Source: an uncultured Alphaproteobacteria bacterium (lineage in GTDB: Bacteria > Pseudomonadota > Alphaproteobacteria > Rhizobiales > Aestuariivirgaceae). Taken from it: a DNA stretch of 64,000 nucleotides. The notes below the pieces were generated by a model that worked only from the letters and a program-made list of their open reading frames with translations, ran no database searches and was not told where the DNA came from. Both the position numbers and the translations under genes were made by a program. Shown piece after piece: positions 39,522 to 45,922 of this stretch. The stretch's first letter is position 1. Each line of letters starts with the position of its first letter. The stretch spans positions 1-64,000 of the forward strand of contig CAMFKI010000001.1 of NCBI GenBank assembly GCA_945957365.1, in the 5' to 3' direction.

Positions 39522-39793
39522 TGCAGGGGCCGACCCTTCCCATCTCTATCGAACTCGACCAGATGAAGTACCGACAGGAAGGCGAGTCCTTCCGCGAGAA
39601 GTGTACGCGCATCGCTGACGCTCTCAAGGACAACGCCTCGCACTTCGATGCCTTCCGTGACATCCTGCTCGACCAGCGGTTCCTCCCGGCTGGTCGTGTG
39701 CAGTCTGCCATGGGTGCTGCCCGTCAGGTCACCCCGTACAACTGCTTCGTCTCCGACACTAGGCGTGACGCCATCAAGCTGGTGCTGCCGTGA
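39521..39793 (+). pseudogene. truncated class II ribonucleotide reductase, N-terminal fragment
   Basis: 90 codons. The segment RFLPAGRVQSAMGAARQVTP and NCFVSDT (about residues 57-81) is the start of the catalytic domain of B12-dependent (class II) ribonucleotide reductases as carried by podoviruses. After SDT the similarity ends and ten unrelated residues lead to a stop, where several hundred residues with the active-site cysteines should follow. The start is normal (ATG overlapping the primase stop, CAGGAG upstream). The break near 39765 is the likely edge of the large prophage deletion. Confidence 0.75.
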
Positions 39794-39981
39794 GTGACAA
39801 CCGCGTACGCAAGTGGGGTCCCACGGACACCCTCTCCTCCCCTGCCTCGCTCGACCGTCTATGGGACGTGATCAATCGGCGCAGGGCTGACACCAAGGCA
39901 GTGACGGTGAGTGTCGATGACCTCATCGCCCTGCTGCGTGACCACGCTCACTTCTGTGACGTGTGCAAGGCTACGACTTAA
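39790..39981 (+). CDS. small phage protein with CxxC end
   Basis: 63 residues from GTG 39790, overlapping the ribonucleotide reductase fragment by 4 bases (GTGA). It ends LLRDHAHFCDVCKATT, with an H-x-H-x2-C-x2-C arrangement that could bind zinc. Not otherwise recognised. It is probably the first gene right of the deletion, or its N terminus may itself be affected. Confidence 0.55.
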   Translation: MSDNRVRKWGPTDTLSSPASLDRLWDVINRRRADTKAVTVSVDDLIALLRDHAHFCDVCKATT

Positions 39982-40013
39982 CCTCAATCCAAACAGAAAA
40001 CCGGAGAAGTAGA

Positions 40014-40514
40014 ATGACGAAGTTCAACAAGGGTGACATCGTTCGTGTGATCTCTCACCCGAGCAACTCCTACACCGCGCTGGTGGGCATGGTGTTCGAG
40101 GTGCTGCACGGCGGTGGAAATGTCGCAATCGATGCGACGGGCCTCTATGAGGCGACAAAGGGCGAGTACGGATGGCCGGATAACAACGGCGGCTACGGCT
40201 GGTACATCTCCAACGAAGGTCTCGAACTGGTGATCCCGGCCAAGCCCGAGAAGGCAGTGAAGCGCACCGTGCCGGTGGACAAGAAGGCGCTGTCGCCCCA
40301 GTGCAAGAAGCTCCTCGACCTCCTCCAAGCGAAGGGTTCGGTGACGGCTATGGAAGCGGCGGGTGTCTACCGCATCCGCTCCCTCTCGCGTCGCATCACT
40401 GACCTCAAGCAGGCCGGTTACAAGATCGTCCGTGACCTGTCGAAGGACACCACCGGCCAGCGTTACGCCCGGTACTACATCAAGGGTAACGTCGCCGAAG
40501 CCATCGCGGCGTGA
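40014..40514 (+). CDS. phage protein with C-terminal helix-turn-helix (HTH_39-like)
   Basis: 166 residues. The N-terminal 75 residues form an SH3-like segment (KGDIVRVISHPSNSYTALVG). The C-terminal part, about 95-145, is a winged-helix-like fold (CKKLLDLLQAKGSVTAMEAA then IRSLSRRITDLKQAGYKI), as in the HTH_39 phage family. The ATG at 40014 has CCGGAGAAGT upstream and is preferred to the longer frame. It may bind DNA and act in phage control. Confidence 0.75.
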   Translation: MTKFNKGDIVRVISHPSNSYTALVGMVFEVLHGGGNVAIDATGLYEATKGEYGWPDNNGGYGWYISNEGLELVIPAKPEKAVKRTVPVDKKALSPQCKKLLDLLQAKGSVTAMEAAGVYRIRSLSRRITDLKQAGYKIVRDLSKDTTGQRYARYYIKGNVAEAIAA

Positions 40515-40585
40515 TCCCTCTCGCCCTGTGGATGATAGCTACCCTCATCATGGTAGGTCTGATCATGATGCTCATGTCGAAATGA
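40511..40585 (+). CDS. 24-residue putative membrane peptide
   Basis: GTG 40511 overlaps the previous stop by 4 bases. The product, IPLALWMIATLIMVGLIMML then MSK, is a single hydrophobic helix with a basic end. The junction style matches other genes in this operon. It could be a tiny membrane protein or chance; no homologue is recalled. Confidence 0.4.
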   Translation: MIPLALWMIATLIMVGLIMMLMSK

Positions 40586-40752
40586 GTATTGCGGATCACA
40601 CTTATGGCGGGTAGTAGATTGACCTAGCGGCGACTACGACAGAACTACAGGGGGTGGCAGCCGTCACCTCCTGCACTTTCTTTCTCACTCAGGAACACGA
40701 ATGAGCCACCATCTACTGTTCAACCTGTCTGACCTGATCTCTTTATTGCTGG

Positions 40753-40851
40753 ATGCCCAACGGCACCTCCTACGGGGGTGATCAGAAGGGCGCTGACAAG
40801 ATCATCGCCTCGGCGCAACTCCTCTTGTCAACACTCAAGCAGTCAGGTTAG
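40753..40851 (+). CDS. possible 32-residue phage peptide
   Basis: MPNGTSYGGDQKGADKIIAS then AQLLLSTLKQSG. The amphipathic helix in the second half looks protein-like, but there is no clear ribosome-binding site. Could be a remnant of a longer deleted gene. Confidence 0.25.
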   Translation: MPNGTSYGGDQKGADKIIASAQLLLSTLKQSG

Positions 40852-40855
40852 ACTA

Positions 40856-40871
40856 CCTCCACACATGGAGT
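40856..40871. promoter_or_regulatory. candidate operator, site C
   Basis: CCTCCACACATGGAGT, with CTCC and GGAG arms, 6 bases before the ATG of the MarR-like gene. The GGAG arm is also its ribosome-binding site, so the hairpin could hide it in the mRNA; alternatively the site is an autoregulatory operator. Confidence 0.5.
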
Positions 40872-40876
40872 AGCCT

Positions 40877-41227
40877 ATGCCTAAGAGTGCAAGTGCCAAA
40901 CTCAACGACGCGGTCTCACTTATGGAAACGGTGGGACCGCTCGTTACTATCCAGACCCTCAAGGCTTTCATCACCATCGCTATGTCGAACGATGACAGCC
41001 CCGGTATGAACATGACGGAACTCGGGACCAGGCTCGGCCTCGCTTCCGCATCCCGCACCAATGTGGTCAATGCCTTGAGCGTCAAGCGGGCGGGGAACAA
41101 CAAGCTTCCCGGCCTCGACCTCGTTATGACAGCGCCCGATCCCGACGACGTGAGGGCTAAGCTGGTCTTCCTCACACCCAAGGGCCGTCGCCTTTGGGCT
41201 GGCCTCAAGCAGAGCATGGAGGGCTAA
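40877..41227 (+). CDS. MarR-like winged-helix regulator
   Basis: 116 residues. The helical N-terminal part (DAVSLMETVGPLVTIQTLKA) leads to a winged helix, MNMTELGTRLGLASASRTNV then the wing and a C-terminal FLTPKGRRLWAGLKQ, the usual MarR ending. Placed 3 bases before the integrase gene and preceded by palindrome site C. It may be the lysogeny repressor or an excision control protein; no classical cI-like or Cox-like gene is seen elsewhere in the prophage. Confidence 0.75.
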   Translation: MPKSASAKLNDAVSLMETVGPLVTIQTLKAFITIAMSNDDSPGMNMTELGTRLGLASASRTNVVNALSVKRAGNNKLPGLDLVMTAPDPDDVRAKLVFLTPKGRRLWAGLKQSMEG

Positions 41228-41230
41228 CAC

Positions 41231-42292
41231 ATGGCCGTTCGCAAGCGTGGCTCCGGGTACATGGCTGACTTCATGGTCGCCGGTACTCGGTATCGCGAGA
41301 CATTTCACAGCGAACCCGAAGCAGTAGCATGGGAGCATGAGACCCGTGCCGCTATTGCTATGGGCAAAACGCTCCCACCTGTGAGCAATGGTAAGACGGA
41401 GACAGGCGGTGCCCTGTCCACCCTCGGTGCCTTGTTCGATCACGTGTGTGAGACACACTGGAAGAACAACCCCAAGGTCACTGACCCTGACACTGCCATC
41501 GCTGCAGCCCGGTGCTGCGTCGATCTATGGGGAAGGAACCAGCGCGTCCGTGACATCGACGAAGACAAGGTCAAGGAACTGGTGAAGGCTGAGCTTGCCA
41601 AGGGGCACAGCTATGCCACCATCGACCGTAAACTCTCGGGCCTATCCAAGCTGCTCGCCGTGGCGTTGGAGAAGGGTGTCATCCAGAAGAAGGTGAAGCT
41701 CCCCTTCGTACGGGAGAGCAACGAACGCATCCGCTTCCTGTCCTACGAAGAGGCACGTCAGTTGCTCGACCTGTGGCTGGCATGGGATCAGCCCGAGCTT
41801 CACGCCTTCACCGTCTTCGGTCTTCACTGCGGCGCTCGTCTCGGTGCCCTGCTACAGGTGAGGTGGTCGGACTTCGCACCCGGCTACACCAAGGTGATCT
41901 TCAAGAACAAGGACAAGCGGTCGCCCATCCGCACCCTGCCCATGAGCAAGTCAGCCATCACCGCGATGGAGTTCATGCGGCAGCGATACCCGGACAGCCA
42001 CGGTCCCTTCCTCCACTTCAAGGATCAGGGCCACCTCCGCACCATGTGGGATACCATGCGGGCACACACGGGGTGGGATGACGTGGTGATCCACACCCTG
42101 CGCCACACTTGTGCAACCTGGCTGCTCGAAAAGTCGGGCAACCTCAAGAAGGTGCAGACGTGGCTCGGCCACCGCACCATCACGACCACGCTCAAGTACG
42201 CCAAGCTGGTGACGGGTGCGCTGGATGACATGGCGACGGTGACTGACGATGCCCTCGCTCCCCCGAAACCCAAGCTCAAGGTGGTTGAATGA
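41231..42292 (+). CDS. int: tyrosine-family phage integrase
   Basis: 353 residues. An N-terminal arm-binding domain (VRKRGSGYMADFMVAGTRYR) is followed by a SAM-like core-binding domain (about 65-160) and the catalytic domain with R203 (CGARLGALL), K227 region, H288-x2-R291 (HTLRH), H314 (WLGH) and nucleophile Y323. All active residues are present, so it may still recombine att sites. It lies about 400 bases inside attR, which is its substrate. Overlaps the next gene by 4 bases. Confidence 0.95.
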   Translation: MAVRKRGSGYMADFMVAGTRYRETFHSEPEAVAWEHETRAAIAMGKTLPPVSNGKTETGGALSTLGALFDHVCETHWKNNPKVTDPDTAIAAARCCVDLWGRNQRVRDIDEDKVKELVKAELAKGHSYATIDRKLSGLSKLLAVALEKGVIQKKVKLPFVRESNERIRFLSYEEARQLLDLWLAWDQPELHAFTVFGLHCGARLGALLQVRWSDFAPGYTKVIFKNKDKRSPIRTLPMSKSAITAMEFMRQRYPDSHGPFLHFKDQGHLRTMWDTMRAHTGWDDVVIHTLRHTCATWLLEKSGNLKKVQTWLGHRTITTTLKYAKLVTGALDDMATVTDDALAPPKPKLKVVE

Positions 42293-42606
42293 CCTGTGTG
42301 AAGCAGACTGTGACGGCCACGATCATCGCCGCTGATGGCACCCGCTTCGTCGGGACCAACAACTGCCGCCGCCCACAGCCCACCTGTCCTCGGGCAGGGA
42401 TGCCGACAGGCAAGGGTTATCAACTGTGCATCGACGTGTGCCAGCAGGAAGGCCACGCCGAGGTGGTCGCCTTGCGTAAGGCAGGGGATAAGGCACGTGG
42501 TGCGTGGCTGTTCATCGAAGGGCACACCTATATGTGTGACCCCTGTGGTGAGGCAGCGACAGCAGCCGGGATCAAGGCAGTTATCCTCGGCCCACCTTGG
42601 CCTTGA
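42289..42606 (+). CDS. deoxycytidylate-deaminase-like zinc protein
   Basis: 105 residues. The cytidine/deoxycytidylate deaminase zinc site is suggested by H-A-E near residues 57-59 (EGHAEVVAL) and C-D-P-C near 81-84 (YMCDPCGEAA), in the right order and spacing, with NCRRPQPTCP before it. In phages such enzymes supply dUMP for thymidylate. The gene is coupled to int by an ATGA overlap, an odd place for a nucleotide-pool gene. Activity is not certain because the usual P-C-x2-C is altered. Confidence 0.65.
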   Translation: MTCVKQTVTATIIAADGTRFVGTNNCRRPQPTCPRAGMPTGKGYQLCIDVCQQEGHAEVVALRKAGDKARGAWLFIEGHTYMCDPCGEAATAAGIKAVILGPPWP

Positions 42607-42608
42607 AC

Positions 42609-42647
42609 TGTGACAAACGCTGTGACAAAGGTGACAACAAGTGACAA
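42609..42647 (+). repeat. GTGACAA direct repeats, right arm sites
   Basis: Two copies of TGTGACAA (42609, 42621) and two of GTGACAA (42631, 42641), spaced 10-12 bases, 65-103 bases inside the attR core. Same motif as at 32902-32939. Probable integrase arm sites. Confidence 0.65.
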
Positions 42648-42648
42648 A

Positions 42649-42669
42649 GGCCGGGGCACCACCCCGGTC
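42649..42669 (+). terminator. GC-rich stem-loop after the integration module
   Basis: GGCCGGGG pairs with CCCCGGTC over a five-base loop (one G-U). Followed by TAACTATTTG, a weak T-rich run. It could end the int-deaminase transcript before the tRNA gene. Confidence 0.5.
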
Positions 42670-42690
42670 TAACTATTTGATAAGACAGGC

Positions 42691-42776
42691 GCGGGCGTGG
42701 CGGAATGGCATACGCAGCGGACTTAAAATCCGCTTTTCGCAAGGAAGTGTGGGTTCGAGTCCCACCGCCCGCACCA
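42691..42776 (+). tRNA. tRNA-Leu(UAA), rebuilt by prophage integration
   Basis: 86 bases. The acceptor stem GCGGGCG pairs with CGCCCGC, anticodon TAA lies in ACTTAAAATC, there is a long variable arm, T loop GTTCGAGTC, and encoded CCA at 42774-42776. The part 5' of the att core (42691-42711) is phage-derived and differs at three D-loop positions from the host half at 32750; the 3' half is the host's. Its promoter must also come from phage DNA, with an AT-rich TATTTGATAAG block just upstream. Confidence 0.95.
42712..42731 (+). repeat. attR core
   Basis: Exact copy of the 20-bp core at 32771-32790, inside the complete tRNA-Leu gene. Confidence 0.9.
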
Positions 42777-42957
42777 TGTCACGGACCGTGATCACGGGGC
42801 CAACCCGCGGCGCAAAATCGGCAGCGTACCTAACGCCAGGTCGTATCGGAGGTGCTGAAACGGGTGTGCCATTCGGCCACAGCAATCGATCTATCTTTTA
42901 TCCCAAAAGCGCTCCATCAAATTGCTTCCGGGCTTGCTTCCGGAACGGGAGACGGTC

Positions 42958-43350
42958 ATGACCCCTGCCACGCCGCTCAAGGTGTGCGAGACGTGCCGGC
43001 GCATTCGGCTGGCAACGGTGTTCTGCTTCCTGATCTCGACGCTGCTTGCGGGCTTCTTCTGGGCCCATGTGGAGAACGCGACGTCGTCGCGCATCCTGCT
43101 CGCGGCCGTCTCCTTCAGCATCCTGTCAGCCCTGCTGATCCTGGCGGTGGAGATCGTCGTGACGCGGACCGAGATCGAGGCCAAGACGCTGTACCTGCAC
43201 CTGAACGCCAAGACCGAGGAGGTCCGCCTCCTGCAGGAAAAGATCGTCCGGCTGGAGCGCAGCATCGATCTTCTGGCAAAGGACGATGACGAGATGAGGC
43301 AGCGGCTGCTCGATGCCTCCGTCCACGCGACCGAGGAAACGCCCTCGTAG
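42958..43350 (+). CDS. hypothetical membrane protein with coiled coil
   Basis: 130 residues from ATG 42958 (GGGAGA upstream). Cysteines at the N terminus (VCETCRRIR) precede two transmembrane helices at about 20-38 and 48-68 (LATVFCFLISTLLAGFFWAH and ILLAAVSFSILSALLILAVE). A cytoplasmic coiled coil follows (about 75-120, AKTEEVRLLQEKIVRLERSI). Probably an inner-membrane scaffold; not recognised. First host gene right of the prophage. Confidence 0.65.
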   Translation: MTPATPLKVCETCRRIRLATVFCFLISTLLAGFFWAHVENATSSRILLAAVSFSILSALLILAVEIVVTRTEIEAKTLYLHLNAKTEEVRLLQEKIVRLERSIDLLAKDDDEMRQRLLDASVHATEETPS

Positions 43351-43497
43351 GCGACGCAGCGGAACAAGGCCCGCTTTCCGTCACCTTCCGCACTCTGACG
43401 AATTGTGGCGGGCGCTGCCAGATTCTGACCGCATCCGGACCATGCTGAGGCCCCTTTTCTGCTGTTTCTAGCCCCCAGCGAACAAGGAGCCGAGCCG

Positions 43498-44226
43498 ATG
43501 AGACTGGTCGAGGTCGTGATGCTCATGGGCGCGCATTGCGTGAGCCCGGTCGAACACACCCAGATGACGACGGACGCCGCGAAGGTGCAATGCGCCGTGG
43601 TGATCGAGAAGGACACCGACACGGGCGCCATGACGGTGACCCCGGGCGCCGCCGCGAAGGATCCGCAGGTGGTGGCGGCGGCCGAGCGTTTCCGCGCCGC
43701 GCCCAGCGATCCCCTCACCGCTGCCGGCACCAAGATCGTCCCCGCCTGGGCGCCGGCCGGTTCCCCGACGGTTGAAATCAAGCCGCCCGTAGTGAATCCC
43801 GCAGGGCGCCCAGGTGCCAGTATGGCAGCGCCCGCCGTATCTCCCCCACCCGCAACTTCTCCGTCCACGGAGCAAGCGTCGGCGCAGGAAGCATCGGGCG
43901 ATGGCGCCGCTGCGGATGACACTCCGGAGGTGGCCGCCGCGCCGGCCGCGTCCGACGTGAACACGCCCGACATCCCGCCCGCCAAGCCCGTGCCCGTCAA
44001 GAAGGTGGCGACGCTTATGCCGCCGGAACAGAAGCGGTCGCCGGCCAAGGCCGCCGCAGCGAAGCGCCAGCCTGCCGCGGCGGCGGCCGTTGCGGGCAAG
44101 GCTTCGTCGCAGTGCATGGGGACTGCCGTGGCGCAATGGTACACGGCGGCTGACGGACATCGCAGATATCGCTGCACCACGGCGTCGCAACCGGCGAGCC
44201 CGCGCACGTCGCATCAGCTCTACTGA
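43498..44226 (+). CDS. Ala/Pro-rich hypothetical protein
   Basis: 242 residues, low complexity through most of its length (Ala, Pro and Lys rich, about 60-210), so largely disordered. The short ordered ends each contain cysteines (HCVSPVEH near residue 14; QCMGTAVAQWY and RYRCTTAS near 205-230). No convincing signal peptide. GC-rich composition inflates open frames here, but codon bias and a plausible AGGAGCCGAGCC site at the ATG support it. Confidence 0.55.
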   Translation: MRLVEVVMLMGAHCVSPVEHTQMTTDAAKVQCAVVIEKDTDTGAMTVTPGAAAKDPQVVAAAERFRAAPSDPLTAAGTKIVPAWAPAGSPTVEIKPPVVNPAGRPGASMAAPAVSPPPATSPSTEQASAQEASGDGAAADDTPEVAAAPAASDVNTPDIPPAKPVPVKKVATLMPPEQKRSPAKAAAAKRQPAAAAAVAGKASSQCMGTAVAQWYTAADGHRRYRCTTASQPASPRTSHQLY

Positions 44227-44282
44227 CCGGCGGGCGCGATGCGCCCCGGTGTGGTTGTCCATGCATTCCTGAAGGGGAACGA

Positions 44283-44367
44283 TGGTGCGGCCAAGAGGAC
44301 TCGAACCTCCACGGTGTTACCCGCTAGCACCTCAAGCTAGTGCGTCTACCAATTCCGCCATGGCCGC
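44283..44367 (-). tRNA. tRNA-Leu(GAG)
   Basis: 85 bases on the minus strand. Acceptor GCGGCCA pairs with TGGCCGC, the anticodon loop reads CTTGAGGT, a long variable arm is present, the T arm carries GGTTCGAGTCC, and CCA is encoded at the end. All class II leucine tRNA features are intact. Confidence 0.95.
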
Positions 44368-44561
44368 ACGCCATATCGTTGGTGGCGCGGTGTCTAACAG
44401 GGGGTTTGGGATTAATCAACCCCTTTCGGTCAGCCCTTGGGAGACCGGCCGTGGTGAATGCTTTGCTACCGCGGCCGCGCGCATTTGAGCGCCTATCTGA
44501 ACGTGATCTCAAAGGCTTGCGCCCTATCCTCCGCAGCATGGAAAGGCTGATGGGGACACCG

Positions 44562-45203
44562 ATGAGGACGAGGATTGGCATCGCCGCAGGCATCGTGATG
44601 CTGGCCTTCGGAGCGCCCTCTGAGGCCGCCACGGGCAATGCGTCGACTAGCGGCGAAACGCCTGTCGCCGATGCGCCGACCTATGGCCGCACGCTGCCCC
44701 CGGTAGGCTTCGTCGGCTTCTGCGGCCGCCATCCGGCGGCCTGCGCCGCGCGCCCCCAAGGTGCGGTGCGCCCGCAGCTGACGGCGCGCCAGTGGGAGTT
44801 CGTCACCAGGGTCAATGCCTATGTCAACGCCACGGTGAAGCCCGCCAGCGACGAGGAGGTCTATGGCCAGGCGGAATATTGGGAGTATCCGACGACGCGG
44901 GGCGACTGCGAGGATTATGCCCTGCTCAAGCAGCGCTATCTCGAGGCGCTGGGCCTGCCGCGCTCGGCCCTGCTGCTCACCGTGGTGCTCGACGACAAGC
45001 AGGAGGGCCATGCCGTGCTGACGCTGGCCACCAGCGAAGGCGACTTCATCCTCGACAACCGCAGGGACGGCGTGCGGCGCTGGTCGGACAGCGACTACAC
45101 CTTCCTCAAGCGCCAGTCCCAGGCCGATCCGCGCGACTGGGTGGCCCTGGCGCCCGATGCGCCGGAGGCGTCCGGCACCGTCGCCGTCAGATCCGCACGT
45201 TAG
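44562..45203 (+). CDS. transglutaminase-like cysteine peptidase (BTLCP family), exported
   Basis: 213 residues. A Sec signal (MRTRIGIAAGIVMLAFGAPS, cleavage near EA-A) is followed by the bacterial transglutaminase-like fold. The catalytic triad is visible as C in RGDCEDYALLK, H in EGHAVLTL and D in ILDNR. LapG, which cleaves adhesins, is the known member, but no lapD or large adhesin is adjacent. ATG codons at 44538 and 44550 are alternatives; 44562 best fits the signal peptide and a GGGGA site. Confidence 0.85.
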   Translation: MRTRIGIAAGIVMLAFGAPSEAATGNASTSGETPVADAPTYGRTLPPVGFVGFCGRHPAACAARPQGAVRPQLTARQWEFVTRVNAYVNATVKPASDEEVYGQAEYWEYPTTRGDCEDYALLKQRYLEALGLPRSALLLTVVLDDKQEGHAVLTLATSEGDFILDNRRDGVRRWSDSDYTFLKRQSQADPRDWVALAPDAPEASGTVAVRSAR

Positions 45204-45274
45204 GACTTGCCCTCAAATCATGCTTACGCGCCCGGTCGGCGTCCCCCACCATTCCCCACCGGCCCGGGACCGCG

Positions 45275-45307
45275 GGAGCCGGCACAGCCCCACCCTGTGC
45301 CGGCTCC
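45275..45307. terminator. 13-bp inverted repeat, probable transcript end
   Basis: GGAGCCGGCACAG faces CTGTGCCGGCTCC with a seven-base loop, 70 bases after the BTLCP stop. No T tract follows directly. The rest of 45204-45482 has no gene. Confidence 0.55.
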
Positions 45308-45482
45308 ACCCATTTCGGGAGACTTCGACAATCTCCGGAAATATTTGATCGCAGGAGGGTTTTCGCCAGTGAAAGAGCCATTCCTACGCCAGTAGTTTTA
45401 CCAGTGGCGGCGCGGCCTTTCCCCATCCCCCAACCATAAACTGCAATCTATTCTCGTGTTCATCGGGAAATAGGATTTTTCA

Positions 45483-45890
45483 ATGGACACCCAGACCCAG
45501 CAGACCAGCAGCAGCGCTTCGGTATTCGAAGCTTCCACCGCCAACCCGCAGCAGGGCGTCGCCGTGGCCGTGGCCGAGGTGGGAAGACTGCTCGCCAAAT
45601 ACACCGCATCGCAGGACACGCTCGACCGCATGCAGCTCCTCACCGAGGTCGAGGGCCTGCGCCGCTTCGTGCTGGTTCGCAGCGCCCTGCTGCAGGCCCT
45701 GCAGCAGCCCGGCAGCCTGGACATGAGCCTTGGCCGCGAGCTCTGCCTCAGCCTGCGCGAAATGATCGGCGACGTGCCGGAACTGGTGAAGACCACCTCG
45801 CTGCAGGGAGCGCGCAATGTCGAGCGCGATACCCGCCGCGCCATTGCGTCACTCGCCTTCGTCGGTAGCCTCGACCCGGCTTTCATCTAA
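45483..45890 (+). CDS. hypothetical protein
   Basis: 135 residues, helical, starting MDTQTQQTSSSASVFEAST. The disordered first 25 residues are followed by four to five helices (VAVAVAEVGRLLAKYTASQD and on). No domain recognised. An ATAGGA site lies 8 bases before the ATG. It stands alone, converging with the response-regulator gene. Confidence 0.65.
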   Translation: MDTQTQQTSSSASVFEASTANPQQGVAVAVAEVGRLLAKYTASQDTLDRMQLLTEVEGLRRFVLVRSALLQALQQPGSLDMSLGRELCLSLREMIGDVPELVKTTSLQGARNVERDTRRAIASLAFVGSLDPAFI

Positions 45891-45922
45891 CCGAAAACGA
45901 TTGCGCCCTGCCGCGCCCCGGA

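Larger units (their letters stand above)
40586..40876. other. 291-base region before the integration module
   Basis: Mostly non-coding. It holds two overlapping short frames (ATG 40701, about 26 codons; ATG 40753, 32 codons) and ends with palindrome site C. It is probably where the promoter of the MarR-like-integrase unit lies. No strong terminator is visible. Confidence 0.45.
32771..42731. mobile_element. defective T7-like prophage integrated in tRNA-Leu(UAA)
   Basis: Bounded by a 20-bp direct repeat inside tRNA-Leu sequence. All genes lie on the plus strand, with short overlaps. The order RNA polymerase, ssDNA-binding protein, endonuclease I, primase/helicase copies T7 genes 1, 2.5, 3 and 4. 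The integration module (MarR-like, integrase, deaminase-like) is at the right end, as expected if attP lies between int and the RNA polymerase gene. No DNA polymerase, exonuclease, portal, capsid, tail, terminase or lysis gene is present, so it is a remnant of a larger podovirus or a reduced element. Integrase-bearing T7-like podoviruses are known in marine bacteria. Confidence 0.92.

Noticed and set aside
32902..42647. Considering the GTGACAA repeats as a CRISPR-like array
   Set aside because: Repeats of 7-8 bases at 10-16-base spacing, no constant repeat of CRISPR length, no spacers and no cas genes.
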